64,000 nucleotides of DNA from Parapristionchus giblindavisi (lineage: Eukaryota > Nematoda > Chromadorea > Rhabditida > Diplogasteridae): positions 372,001 through 436,000 of the forward strand of contig CALSFV010000297.1 in assembly GCA_943737045.1 (NCBI GenBank), read 5' to 3'. Both the position numbers and the translations under genes were made by a program. Shown one piece after another: positions 1-36,100 of this stretch. Within the stretch, counting starts at the first letter, position 1, and the number at the start of each line of letters is the position of its first letter. The notes beneath the pieces were generated by a model. The model made no database searches. It was not told the origin of the DNA and saw only the letters and a program-made list of their open reading frames with translations.

Positions 1-520
1 GCCTACCGTAATGCAAATGCGGAAATTCAAAATTCGGCGATCACTGTACGTTTTCATTCCATTTCGGTATTATATTATAGTTTTCTTTTATCATTTGTTT
101 GTTATCTCACCCCTGAACACCTTTCTTTGAAAACTTCAGTTTACATAATAAGCAAATACAAATTATTATAGTGCATAATTGAGTTGAAACAACTGTATTA
201 TTTACCAATACGTACATGACAATGCTTTCATTTCATTCTTCACTCTTACCATGTTCAGAGCGGCCGTTATTCCCTTGTACGTTCTACTTGTCAATATTAA
301 TTTGAGGTTCAAGTCACCAAAACAAAAAAGGGGACATAGTTTTCTCCGGTTTTCTGTTCTTTTGCAACTTTAACTGAGCATAAATGATATAAAAATTGAT
401 TAATTGAACTTCAGAATCGTTTTCTCATCGATCTACATTAGTCAAGCGAAGCAAGGTTTGCAATTTACCCTTAATTTTCCACATTTATGATTATTTGATA
501 AAACACATTGTTTATTTTAG

Positions 521-6776
<6,256 letters not shown>

Positions 6777-6853
6777 GAGCTTCAAGGGGACTCATACGGA
6801 GCTCTGGAGCTCAATAGAGCTCCTTCGATCCACTATGCATTACCTAGATCATG

Positions 6854-6859
6854 AATAAA
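6854..6859 (+). promoter_or_regulatory. Polyadenylation signal AATAAA
   Basis: AATAAA about 78 nt after the stop codon at 6774-6776 of the upstream membrane-protein gene. It is a plausible 3' end for that gene; between here and 7396 I see no gene. Confidence 0.5.
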
Positions 6860-7395
6860 TATTTCTTCTATGCGAATGATTCTACTTTGACACTGGCACA
6901 ATTTTGGCAACTGTGTTGATACGAACATATTATTATTATTATTTTTTTTTTCAGTATTTTTTTTGGGAGTTTCGTTTTTTCTTCACGGACACAATAAATT
7001 TAATAAATGAATCAATGAAAAAAGTGACTTGTATGCGCAGATTTTAAAATGACCTGTAACTATAATACTATTAAAGCAATAATGTCCGTCTATTAACTAG
7101 ACTTGATCCAAAAACCAACACACATGCTGTCACAGCGTTCTCATGACTTTCAAAGCAAGAACGACCGCTCAACATACAAACTCTCTCGAATACAATGGTC
7201 TCTCCTTTGTCTTGCTTTGGAAGAAAAATGGCTTGGACCAGAATACTGTGCTGTATGGAGTATGATGGAGAAGCGATTAGTGTTCCGTTAAATGCCTGTT
7301 CATGTTCTTCTTCTTCCAATCTATTTTTAGTTCGTCAAAGAATGAGAGTGGCATTGTTCTGTTTGCTGTCCTTGCGTGCGCTGTGGTTTACTTCC

Positions 7396-7715
7396 CATCT
7401 TCGCGAATCATGCACATCTCTCTATTTCTATCTTTCTCTCTCTCCTTCTTTCTATCCTTCTCTCTATCTCTCTTGTCTTCTTCCTTCTCTCCTTCTCTGT
7501 CTCTCTCACTCTCACAATCTCTCTCTTTCTATCACATTCTGTTTCTCATTCTCTCTCTGCTTTTTCAGTTCCTTCTCTATCTTTTTACTTCGCTCTATCC
7601 TTCTCTATCACTCTCAATCCTCTTCTCTATCTGTATCTCTCTTTCTCTCCTTTCTTCTCTCTCTCTCGCCTTCTCTCTCCTTCTCAATCTCTCTTCTTCC
7701 TTCTCAATATCTCAC
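7396..7715. repeat. CT-rich low-complexity tract
   Basis: Irregular CTCTCT/TTCTC pyrimidine run between two convergent genes. Long Ser/Leu/Phe-rich open frames here are products of composition, not genes. Confidence 0.9.
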
Positions 7716-7987
7716 AAAGTTATCAACTCTTTGGATATCCATATCACTATCAGTAAACGAGTGAAACGTTGCAAGTCTAGACTTCTGGAGCATTCGGAAA
7801 GATCTCATTTTGCACATTTTTATCAAAAAATCCAGACATATCAGTGATATATTAAGGGACGTATATATATTGAGCAATCAGGGCAATACATAGATATTGG
7901 CAAACGAAGCAAGTGGCAAAATTGTAAGAGAGGTACGGGAAGAATCAGCAATTGATATACAAAAACAGTCAGTTGACGATTGGTTGA

Positions 7988-24893
<16,906 letters not shown>

Positions 24894-25554
24894 TGTGAGG
24901 GGCGCCCGGATGATGGTGGTGAGGATGATGGTTGGGAATAGGGCGGTAGTCTGAATTGGATACTTTAAACGACCTGATTCTCTTAACAGCTCGATGAGTT
25001 GGCAGAGATACAAAAATGACGATATAAAATTGAATTGGGAATTGTCAGGACTATTGATCAGGATTATGTTTCAAGTCGTTTTGGACGTTACTGTTAGACT
25101 ATCGTTATCAAAACTCGTATGGAAAAAAAGTCGAGTTAAGTATTCTAATTTCAGGTATACGATATGCAGTACGAATGCATCTGTTATTTAGATCGAAAAT
25201 AGTAAATTGAGCGGAAAGAGCGAAATAAATAATTCCCTTGTTTGTGACACTCTACACGAGCAAATCGTACAGGAGAGCCATTATCCCGATTTAACATTTA
25301 CTCTAACAAAAACAGCCTTAAAATATTTTTGATACTATTATGTAAAAATATTCTAGTTATGTCAGGTTCATGTATTTGAAGAGAGATATTTTTGAGACGG
25401 GTAGTACAAGTCTATAAGATGTCCTGATTATCCCGATTTAGCTCTAGATCAACTCGTCATTTCCCCAATCCTCTGTGTCTCTCCTTATACCTCTCTCAAT
25501 ACCTCTAAATCTACATCTGTGTCACTTCGCAATATCCCTATGCCAATCGCTCTA

Positions 25555-25715
25555 TGAAGCCTCCCTCTCGCTCTCCCTCTCTCATTCTCTCTCTCCCTCT
25601 TCTCCTCCCTCTCCCTCTCCCTCTCCCTCTCCCTCTCCCTCTTCCCCTCCCTCTCTTTCCCTCTACCTCTCCCTCCCTTTTCTCTCCCTCTCCCTCTCCC
25701 TCTCTCCCTCTTATA
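25555..25715. repeat. CT-rich tract
   Basis: CTCCCT/CTCTCC runs upstream of the cathepsin gene. Between 24894 and 33122 I find no gene that I can defend; the region holds the repeats listed separately. Confidence 0.9.
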
Positions 25716-25830
25716 TCTGTTACAGCATGGTTGTTATTGCATTTGTTGATCATCCGAACGACCTACTCTTGTCTTCCATCACTCTATCGTGTAGGCTGTC
25801 ACAGTACTATAATATCTATCGAAGCACTTA

Positions 25831-25945
25831 AAGGGACCTAAACCTTTGTCAACGGTCTCTTCAACGGTCTACACTCTCTCGTTGTTAGAGAACAGAGAAA
25901 TAGTGTGCGCAATGAAGAGACCATTGAGAGAGGTCACTCTCCCTT
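25831..25945. repeat. Palindromic MITE, family 2
   Basis: TTAAAGGGACCTAAACC to AGGTCACTCTCCCTTTAA, centre ACTCTCTCGTTGTTAGAGAA; subfamily with AACGGTCTCTTC in the left arm. Confidence 0.85.
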
Positions 25946-27548
25946 TAAAGTAAGATTTCGTGGGCTTTACGTTCAAGAGCCAGCCTTCAGTGAATAGTAG
26001 CGGATGATCGAATATATTCAAACTATTGTACGTTGTTATAAAAATTGGCCCTAGATCAGTACTTTATGTGTCCTCTAACTCTACCTCATTCCTTTTCACT
26101 CATATGTGTTTTCTTCGCACCTTCCCCACAGATGGCTGCTATGATAAGTCATGCGAGAGGGGATTTTGATGGAAGGAAAAACGAGGAGAATAAGGAGTGG
26201 GAGAGGGGACAGAGAGAGGGAGAGAAGGGAGGGAAAGAGAGAGGGAGAGGGAGAGAGGGAGAGAGAGAAAGGAAATGGCAAGATGAGATGGGTGGAGGAA
26301 ATGGGGATATGTAAGGCAGAATAAAGTCCCGGTATGACTTGAATTGGAAGGATGTGCTTACATGTGCTGGAAGAGTTCACTGATGTTTGATCTTTTATTT
26401 CAATATTGAAGAGTCTATTTACAAAAATAATTATGTTAATACAGTCTCTATTAGTGCACTCATTATGCCTGGACCTCGAAAAGCCGTTTCTGCATCTCTC
26501 GCTGGTGCATCTTCTTTAAAAAATTGCGCGTTAAGTGAAGAGGTTGGGTGCGACCATGTGTTTTTATCAAACGGCATGACTGTTTCGCAAGGATAGTCGT
26601 CATGATTTGGTTCTGCGCATGGTGAGAACGAAAAAAAAGATTCCTAAAGATAGAACTAATGACGGGAAAATTTGACGCAGTACACGATAATATTAGCGAT
26701 ATTGTGGTGCTTCGTTGTCGCGAATATTCATATATATGGCTCTGTTTAAAAGTTCCGCGAAAAGATCATCAAACCGGAGAAAACTCTCCTTGTTTCACAC
26801 GATCTCTCGCTTTTTTTTCATTTCTTTTCGTGACTTTTGAACAACATACCCCGTCAGACGATACAGCGCAAGCCTAAGTATGTGTGGTCTATTCCCGAAT
26901 AGCATTGCAAAAGAAGTGGTCACACATTATCTTGCATAATATGCAAGCAGAGAGAGCAATATACCGACGAGAGAAGTGCAAAGAAGGGGATGACTACAGG
27001 TGCATAGAATATTTTGAACGCTCTGAGAAAAAGTTTTTTTTTCTAATTTGAAGACCCGCATCGGATAAATTGTCTCATCCACTGGGCGTTCGAAATTACG
27101 GATTCCCAAAAAAACGCTCTAGCGATAAGCAGAACATGGTCTATTTTATGAATTTGTCTGATCGCACCATTAATAAGAAGTTAATATTAACAGATTTCAT
27201 TAATATTTAGTGTTCGTTAACATATTCCGAGCTAATTTTACTCTCGGCGGATTTAACGAAACGATTTAAAAGTATACCGATTTAAAAGTACATAGATCCA
27301 ACAATGCTGGCTAAATTTCTATTCCGCTTTACTTCGTTGCACATGTTGGCTCTAATGGAGTGAAATTTTTAATATACAGTATTTACGCCTCGTGCGACAA
27401 CAGAAAAAAGGACTGTGATTAGCGAATCAAGCGCTAATTGCTTCCTCCAACGTGTGAAATCGGAAAAATCGAAAAACAATGGCTAAAAATACTCAGTCAC
27501 AAAGTAAAAATAAATATATCAACTAGAATATATCGAGTCCATTCAGGC

Positions 27549-27668
27549 TTAAAGTTTCGACACTTTTGTCAACTGTCTCTTCAGCGGTCTACGCTCTCTC
27601 GTTGCTAGAGAACAGAGAAATAGTGTGTGCGATGAAGAGACCATTGAGTGAGGTTAGACTCCCTTTAA
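27549..27668. repeat. Palindromic MITE, family 2
   Basis: Same subfamily as 25831, with a diverged left end (TTAAAGTTTCGACAC) and a normal right end (GACTCCCTTTAA). Confidence 0.8.
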
Positions 27669-28100
27669 TGAACAAATAAATTAATTAAATACCTCTCGTG
27701 GTTAGTGGTCTACGCGGCAGTGGAGAGGACGGCGTACTCGACGAGATAGCGCATCCCATTTGACTTAACACTCAGTACCACTGAAGTCCGGGTTTAGGTC
27801 TCCTAAGTCCGGGCTAAGGTCATCGCTCCAGAAAACCGCAACAGAGCGAGACGTAGGCGAGGGTGGGTGACAGCTGGAGTAAGGGGGCGTGGCTTGCGTG
27901 AAATAAATGGGCGGGGCGAGCGTGAGGGGGGTATCCTTCTCTTGTTATCTGGTACTACTGGTTTGTGACGACAAGGTAATCCGAGCCGCGAATTCGCTTT
28001 GCAATAACAATTATCCGAGGGAGAAATTTGCCAGTAGTCGCGAAAAAATTGTTTTGTTCTCTCTCTCGTAATAAAAAGAATCAAAGGTTTATTCGAATTA

Positions 28101-28210
28101 GGGCATTCCGCGAAACAATTTGAAACTCTCTGGCAATGCACTCTCGCTTTCTTTGTCCGCGATAGAGTGTGACCAGAGCGGAGAGTATAATTAGCTTGGG
28201 ATGTGCCACT
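28101..28210. repeat. MITE family 1, decayed ends
   Basis: AATTTGAAACTCTCTGG..ACCAGAGCGGAGAGTATAAT around an ACTCTCGCTTTCTTTGTC centre. Confidence 0.75.
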
Positions 28211-28742
28211 AATCCTAATCTCGCTAATCTACGTCTCGCAGTCGTCTTCTCTTGTTCCTCTTTATTTCCGCTTCTACTTCCCTTATTCATCCTTATTCTT
28301 CTCATCTTCTCAGACCCATCTGGGTCCCAGGAGAGGGAATAAGCAAGAAAATTGACGAGTTATAGAGCTATATTCTGATGATGAAGAGGGTTTCAACCCC
28401 CCCCCCCCTCGCACTCCGACAATGGTAAGTTCGAGAAAGTCCAAGTTTCAGTCACAATCAACTTTGCAACCATAGTAGTAGATGCGCACTTTATCAATAT
28501 CTATCTGCAATCAACTTTTTTGTACCGCATAAAGTAAGTATATTATAATTATTACGCATACGTATATGAGCATAATTGTTCGCAGCCGCAAAATAATTGG
28601 GACTTTCTCAAAATGGACTCAAAATAGTTGAGTGGATAGATAATTAGTGCGTACCAGGAATTATTTTCATTCGAGAGCCTCACTCATGTTGAAAAGATTC
28701 AGGCTCTATGATTCAGTTGTGTCTAATGAGGGGAAAAACTTG

Positions 28743-29022
28743 AAGATGCAATCCCAAGCTAATTTGAAACTCTCCACTCGTGTCACTCTCTCTCCTCTGG
28801 TATTTCCAAACTATTAGTTTACTTACGTGACGTCCAGACTAGTAGTTTACTGCTAGTTTACTACAAGTGAAAGAACATTTGACGAAATGTATTACCGTAT
28901 TATACACCACTTCTAGTAATCTTACGTTTAACTAGCCGTAGACTTGCAAGTCTACGGCTAGTGGGAAATATAACTAAACTACTAGTTCGAAAATACCAGA
29001 GTCGTAGACAAAGAAAGAAAGG
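28743..29022. repeat. Family 1 MITE split by a second palindrome
   Basis: The left half (CCCAAGCTAATTTGAAACTC..CTCTCTCTC) and a fragment of the centre (GTCGTAGACAAAGAAAG) are separated by a 207-bp palindrome at 28795-29001. Confidence 0.7.
28795..29001. repeat. 207-bp palindrome, CTCTGGTATTT family, copy 1
   Basis: Ends CTCTGGTATTT / AAATACCAGAG. The inner block GTAGACTTGCAAGTCTAC is a perfect palindrome. A second copy is at 48446-48651. Confidence 0.85.
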
Positions 29023-31019
29023 AACTTTTTTTAATTGGAAAATTCGGTAACATTCCTCGATCCATTCCGAGACCATACGCTTACTTGACGTGAAAAAACA
29101 GCAACTTGCTATGAAGTGAGTTATCTTTGAACTTTAGTACTTAAAAACTAGAAGATCATAAAAAGAGCAAACTGAGATGCATAACAGCCGAAGCTACCCA
29201 AAGTCAACCCGATATATTAAAGGAGTGATAAAAATAACGGAGCTGTTAGTGCAGTTCGTTAAGATTTAGAGAAAGCGAATAAGTTGAGGATTTTCGGAGC
29301 AACCTCTATATTTCCAAATCCAAAAATATAGCTTTAGTTGTAAATTAGATTAATTACACTATTTCTTTATATTGGAATATTTTAGTGGGAGAATTATATC
29401 AATATATGGTGATATGTTTCAAAGTTTTGTTATAGTCAACAAGTGAAGAATGAATATGTTCTTATCTCCGACAATGGAACATCAGATTGAATCGAAGCAC
29501 TGGCATCTACTCGATATGTAATAATTAATTGTATTTCTTTGCTACCTACGTTGTGGCATCGTATTTTATGAAATTCATCACGATATCACTTATTCGCTAT
29601 TATAAGTTATCCTTGTAATGCATAAATATTATAATTATTATTATCAAACTCTCTCACTTTTCAGCCGTAGGTTATCTAAGACGCTACAATTACAGAAACG
29701 TTCTCTCATATTTGAAATAACTTATAGTTTGTTAACCTACTCCGTTGATATCTCGAACGAGAGCATATCATCCACAGTGTTTTTGCGAGAGTTTGGAGTA
29801 AGCTAATCTCTCTCTATGGTAGTCCAGTTAGACAACCTATCTCTGACAGAATTTGCCGTGGGTATACACGATGTGACGGAGTAATTCTCGAATGGAGAAG
29901 ACATTTTAAGACATAGCACGATTATGATTGAACAGATCATTCACGACTAGACACACGGAAGGAAGAAGACACTAGTGACTCTTAGCGACGGACATCCATC
30001 AAGCCATTTCACTTCCTGCTTTGTGCAAAATCACAGTATTCACGGATCAAGCCATATTTCTTTGAAAGCCAGACAAGGAGAGTGCATTTTAATTTAAAAA
30101 TATTGAGAGAGTTTCTATACTGAGCGGTTCCGGCTTTCATAAGGAAGAGAAGATGAAATAAAGAATAAGAAAAGTTCCTTCACTATCCTATGCTATCTCA
30201 GAGAAAAGGCAAATTGTATCTGAGTTGGAGACAGACGAGAATTGAGTGGTGAATTTGTGATGAATTTGAACAAGGAGTTCTGAACATTGCAAGGAACAAG
30301 GATCTGTGGAACCTCCTCATATTCAGATTGAGTTTGAAATGTAAATTGTTTTTGAAAATTCAGATAGTTCAATGGCAAGGAATAACGCATTTCAATACTT
30401 GCTTTTGGAGCTTATAAATCGAAGAAGGATAAAAATTGTAATAGTTAGTCGTCAAAAGAGTGCTCATAATCAAAGAAATTCTGGAAGATAAGTCTCAGTC
30501 TCAGCATTGAATAGACCGGATAAAAGGAATATGAATGAGTATGGAAAGTTTTGAATTAGATTAATTAAATGTAATTGCACCTATATCGTCGCTACTTCTT
30601 GTTTTAATATGTATTTTAATTGTTTATGAAAAAATCTCTCTTGTCTCTTTTCCGCAAGATGCGATAAATATATTATTATTATTATTATTATTAGATTCAG
30701 GTATTACCCGGCTGAGACAACACCAGCCGATAAAGGTTGTTTGATATGAAATGAAAACGAAAAATCGCTGAGAACACGGATGTAAGTACAATTGTGATCA
30801 ACACCAATGGAAGAATAGAATATCGGTCCCCTCCCTTCATCTAGTATTTTTGTTAATATGAATAAACTGATCACTGTGAAACCGAGTAAGAATAGAAATA
30901 GAAAAGACGCGAGAGTGAAGATCGGGCCAATGATGATCAGTGTGCAGAGGCACGATGAAGAGGAAGACTGACACGAAGGGTCACGGGATTACCTCTTCGA
31001 TCCAGAGGGGATAGGCAGA

Positions 31020-31110
31020 GGTAGAGAGAGAGGTAGAGGTAGAGGTAGAGGGAGGGAGGTAGAGTAAGAGGTAGAGGGAGAGAGGTTGAGGGAGAGGAAA
31101 GCAGAGAGAG
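31020..31110. repeat. Purine-rich (GGTAGA)n-like tract
   Basis: Irregular AGAGGTAGAGGGAG repeats; no gene. Confidence 0.8.
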
Positions 31111-31749
31111 GTAGAGGGTTAGATAATCCTCTTTTTGCCCTCAGCAGACCCATCGCTCTTTCAATTAGTGTGATAACGGAGGAGTCAGCTGGTCATTGCA
31201 AGGGTTCGAATGCGAGATCAAACCATCCAAGATGATCAAGAAGATGATCATTGATTAGGACAGAGACGAAGATCAAAAGATCAGACAAAGCAAATTCTTC
31301 TTCGTACACCCTCAGTAACGGGATTGCTTTGTCGTGATCCTTCAGTGGAGCAGATCTAGTCGCCGATAGCAACGTATTCGTGGTTTTTTTGGGTTTCAAG
31401 CACTTCAATCGAAAAATTCGAGTTCGATCGTTTCCTTGAACGGAGAAGAATACCACTCGGAGACATGAGAATAAGAGCTTCCAAGACATTTTCCCCGTCG
31501 CTTTTCCCAGGGAAGGGGTTGGAAGAAGTGAATGAGTGATTATGATATAGGGTGATGTAAACAATAAATTGTGGCAAACTTGTGCTTTTTGCAGGTGCGT
31601 GACAAGGATTGACAACTTTATCGCACCCAATTGCAGTCAGACATCAAATTTAATACAGATTGTTGTCAATGTGTCTAATAAATATTAGTGGTTGCAATTA
31701 ATGAATGAACTGTTGACAGACAAGAAAAATGAGGTTGATACAAGTCATG

Positions 31750-31890
31750 ACCAGAGAAATGTGCTTCTTTCTAGTCAGACAACAAAAAATCTTCTTTTTG
31801 ATGTCAATCGATTCTTGCCTTCTCATTGACATCAAAACGAATATTTTTTGTTGTCTGAATAGAAAGAAGCACATTTCTCTAGTCATTCCA
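31750..31890. repeat. 140-bp palindrome
   Basis: ACCAGAGAAATGTGCTTCTT returns as its complement; inner arms ACAACAAAAAATCTTC / TTTTTTGTTGT and TGATGTCAAT / ATTGACATCA. Confidence 0.85.
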
Positions 31891-31941
31891 TTTTTTGGTG
31901 CATTTTCACATCCTCATAACAATGAGACGATAGTTCATTAG

Positions 31942-32140
31942 TCAAAGCGGCGCACCTCAGACGGGTTTGGTGACGCGGCGGAGAGTGTGACAGAGAGAAT
32001 CATTTGATGCCATCTCGCACGCACACCCTCTCTAATGCAGCCCACCAAACCCGCCTGGCATCCGCCTCGCCCTCTTTATAAGTTGGAAAACAATGATTAG
32101 CCCTTCATTGTTGCCTCGCAATTACAGAGGCTGAACTAAC
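31942..32140 (+). repeat. Dispersed repeat, copy 2
   Basis: Inverse-orientation partner of 2815-3010, from CGGCGCACCTCAGACGG to CAATTACAGAGGCTGAAC. Confidence 0.7.
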
Positions 32141-32468
32141 GTGTTCTGACATGTATCATCCTCAGTTTTCTTGTCTGTCAACAAAATAGTCACTATCTGT
32201 TGCCACATTTATTTATTTCATACATTGACTACAATCGTTTTACTTTTTGAAGTCTGACAACAAAGTTCTCCGATAAAGTTGTCAATCGTTTGCCGTTGTC
32301 ACACACCTGCAAAAAGCACAAGTTTGCCAAAATTTATTGTTTACATCACCCTATATTAACAATAAGAGATGAACAATGAACAATATAATAAAAGCAGTCA
32401 GGAAGCACTCAAGGACATCTATACTTCAGAGTAAGTATCGAGTAGACATATGTTTTTTTTAATGTGTG

Positions 32469-32687
32469 GACGACGATGAATATCGAAGGAACATCTGCGT
32501 TGCCTCACAAATTGAACTTTCTATTCGAAAATATAAAGGACATCACGATGAGATGAAATGCGACCCGCCATTATCTTCATCGAGTTCCTTTCCCCTCGCC
32601 TCACCAAGGCGCTCGAAAGGGGAATTGGTAGTGAGTAAATTTCGCGGTAGTAGGTCTGGACTTCGTTCACCTTCAATAGAGGGATAG
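32469..32687 (+). other. Unassigned open frame with protein-like composition
   Basis: A 72-codon open stretch ending in TAG, rich in Ser/Arg/Lys (SSSSSFPLASPRRSKGEL) and not repeat-derived. An ATG at 32374 opens about 20 codons ending at a good donor (GAGTAAGT), but the DNA between has no usable AG acceptor in phase. It could be a broken gene remnant or chance. Confidence 0.2.
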
Positions 32688-33122
32688 TTTTTTTCCATTT
32701 TCCTTATAGTTATTATGATGAATCAAGCAATCATGAAAAAAATAGGAGAACTCTTTATTCAACTAGTTAAATCATTTAAATGAAAAATGATATTCCGTTT
32801 TGCGAGTAACGACCAAACCACCTCAGAGATATATTGCGGTAATTATTCTACGGTGTCCCTGTCGACCATTGTATTCAATTTGAAGTAAACACGAAACAAA
32901 ACTTTATTAACTGTTCTAAACACAAAAACAAATACAATAGGTATATAATAATGATAAATGCACCATATTCGGTAAAGCATAATGCTAATAGATATCGGTT
33001 ACCCTTCATTATGTTGTGAGTTAACTCCAGACTATACTGTAGTATCGAAAGTTCAGACTACAACAGTAGGCATGATCAAACTACAACAGCTACGGTAGAC
33101 TAGACTCTAGTCCGGACTATCA

Positions 33123-36100
33123 TCACTCGGCGATCACCAGCTGCATCATCGAGTGCACGGAGATGCGTTCTGAAATGGTGGGAAAACATTTTAAAGGCAT
33201 ACATCGAGTAAATTTGAGGCTCTCCGCTCTGGCAATGCTCTCTCGCTTTCTTTGTCTACGAGAGAGTGTTGCCAGAGCGGAGAGTAAAATTAGCATGGGG
33301 TGTGCTTTTAAAAGGCAAAAACATCTGAACATTCTATCTAAACTTGCTTTAGTATGACAAGTTATTTCATTTTGGGCATTGTCTCTCTCGATTTTAGTGA
33401 TTAGATTATCGTCATTGCTGTCGTGACAATGATTGTAACCTATCCCAGATAGGCCAAACGGGCCGCTTACCATTTGGCCAACCAGTGATGAGCACTACCG
33501 GATCACCAGTGCGAATGAAGCCACGGCGTTTGCCTGAATTTAGAAAAAAAAGTTCTAAATTACGGTAAAATGAATTTATTGTATCGAATAGCCAAGATTT
33601 TAATCGCAATTGTACATAATTAAGATACATGTACTAATGATAGGGTTGAAACATAACAGAAAGAACTCTCGTCATCGCTCTAATGTTAATTGAGAACAGT
33701 GAAATGAAGAGGCCAAGGCGCACCCCGAGCTCATTTGAAACACTCCGCTCTGGCAATGCTCTCGCGCTTGCTTTGTCTACGAGAGCCAGAGCAGAGAGCT
33801 AGAGCTAGAGCTGGCGCAGAGCTTGAGCTAGCTAGAGCAGCGAGTCAAACTATCTCGAGGTGTGCCTTTCATCAGCTCAACCTACCCATCTGCACTCCGG
33901 TCCTCAGAATCTCCTCAATAATGTCCATCTGATCCGTCGACTGCACCACTGCAAATTATGACTAGCGACGTTTCGGAAAAGACAGAAACCACTCACTTCC
34001 TCTCGGGAAATAGTACGGTAGCACACCACGGAACATGTGCATTTGGCGTGAGACGACCTGAAATGGGGAAAAATCAAATAATGAATAAAATACATAATTA
34101 AGTTAATATAAAACAGTATATTTAAATACATAAAATTCATATATAAATATGTATATCTTTCTGTAGAACTCTCGTGTATGGTGATGTAAGCTATTTGATA
34201 GTACATAAATCGCGAAACATATTTTTTTTCAATATTAGCGGGATACAGATTTGAGAAATGCCTACCTTGGATCCACACATAGCGATAATGGGCACGGGTG
34301 GACGGAACTGGGCGCAGATCTGGGCCGATCTGAAGAGATCAAAGATCAAAGATCAAAGATCAAAGATCAAAGACCACAAATTGATTACCGTCCGGTGGAG
34401 GTGACCAGAACGATGGCGGATGCCTGCATGCACGACACAGCAGTAGCTGCGGCGAGTGCTATGGTCTCCAGATTGGAGAGGCGACCTTTGAAGCGCTGGA
34501 GGTCCTGAAGGGAAAAAGTGTACAGTATTCCTATTGTTCTTATTTATAATGTTGGAAGGACGGGACAAATTTAGTTTCCCTGCACGGAATAAATGGTTAT
34601 GAGTAGGAGAAGTCTAGAAGTGGAGATTGAAAGAGAATTCTCAAATCTCTGCGATGTATTTGTATTTTTATATGTATTTAGCAAAAATCGTTGCGCAATA
34701 CTTACCTGCAGTAGCCATTTCTGATAGTAGGCGGTCTCGGCCTCAGCGCAGATCTATAAAGAACAAAAATAATATTATTAATATTATTAAAAAAATTTTA
34801 CTTGCTGAAACATCTTCGCGATGTATGATAAATAAATATATGATATCTATCGAAACGTTCACATCTTCCCATTGCTTGGCAATGTTAATTGTTCATAAAA
34901 TTCATCACGCAAATTTTTTTTTTTAATTTAAAAAAAAAACGATACACTGTGCATGGTGGCGACCGATTTGACCGGGAACTTTCCGTTGGCAGTCTCGGCT
35001 GATAGCATGACGCAATCGGCACCGTCGAGCACAGCGTTGGCGACGTCGCTACCTGTAACCAGAGATCAAAGATCAGAGATCAGAGACCGGAGACCAACTC
35101 GAGGTTTATCCTAATGACATATCTATAGTGGGAATAGTGAAATATAATCAGCAACAGTATGGGCTAAACCACACAGACCAAAGATCAAAGACCAAGATCA
35201 ACGATCAAAGATCAACGATCAACTTACACTCAGCTCTAGTCGCGCGAGGATTGATCGTCATACTCTCGAGCATCTGAGTCGCGATAACGACGGGTTTGCA
35301 CCCACGATTGCACTTCGATACGATCATCTGATATAAGAATATTACATTATAATAATATCATAGTATGATTATTTCATCATATTTCCATCGTCATTTCGAC
35401 TCTTTATCGTTGTGAGACAAATTAACATCGTTCTCAGAGAAAAAAAAGGAACTATCGAACAGCCATTCGTTTACTTCAACAATGCAATCGATCAGTAACT
35501 AATCCAACCTTTTGCACAATGGCCACTTTGGCGGATGGAGTCTCCACTCCGAGTGGTCCTCTCGCCACGACGATTCCATCTGCATATTCGATGATCTCAT
35601 CGATATTATTCAACGAGTCCTCATTCTCGATCTTGGCCACGACCATGATCGGCTTCTTGCTGTAAAGGTAATTGCCGTTATTCAAGGCGCACAAAGTACT
35701 GCTAGAGGACAGTGATAACTATTCTGTAATGTATTGTCCGTATAAAATGTACTTGTGTAATTGTCGACCTACTAACCCCCCCCTTTCCCTCCCTGCCCTC
35801 CTCGCGCTCTCCCTGATCTACGCACTATCCCGCTTGCACTCTCTTTTTATTGTAAACATAGAAATTCATTGTGGCTGTGGCTGGCTACTTTCGTATGAAA
35901 TAAACATGTGTATTTTATACTGTCAATAATATAGTTTTCTTGCTGCAAGTAATCTTTGTTTATTGGTATATTACATCATGAATACAACCACAGTTGCTCA
36001 TGAATCAGAAAATACAAAAAAAGGTCGAGAGAGCGTGCGAAAAGTGGATAGTCTTAGCACATTTTTTTGTCAAATATCTGTGGTTACTATGTCTGTAAAA

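Larger units (their letters stand above)
31549..32355. mobile_element. Composite foldback element
   Basis: Arms of about 115 bp at 31549-31665 and 32245-32355 share AGGGTGATGTAAACAATAAA, GCACAAGTTTGCCA and GATAAAGTTGTCAATC in inverse orientation. The interior holds a 140-bp palindrome (31750-31890) and the dispersed repeat at 31942. Confidence 0.7.

Noticed and set aside
26387..26596. 69-codon open frame with normal composition
   Set aside because: No recognisable motif, splice signal or neighbour supports it; chance cannot be excluded.
32374..32687. Two-exon gene joining the ATG at 32374 to the open frame at 32469
   Set aside because: The intervening DNA has a donor but no AG acceptor in the right phase.
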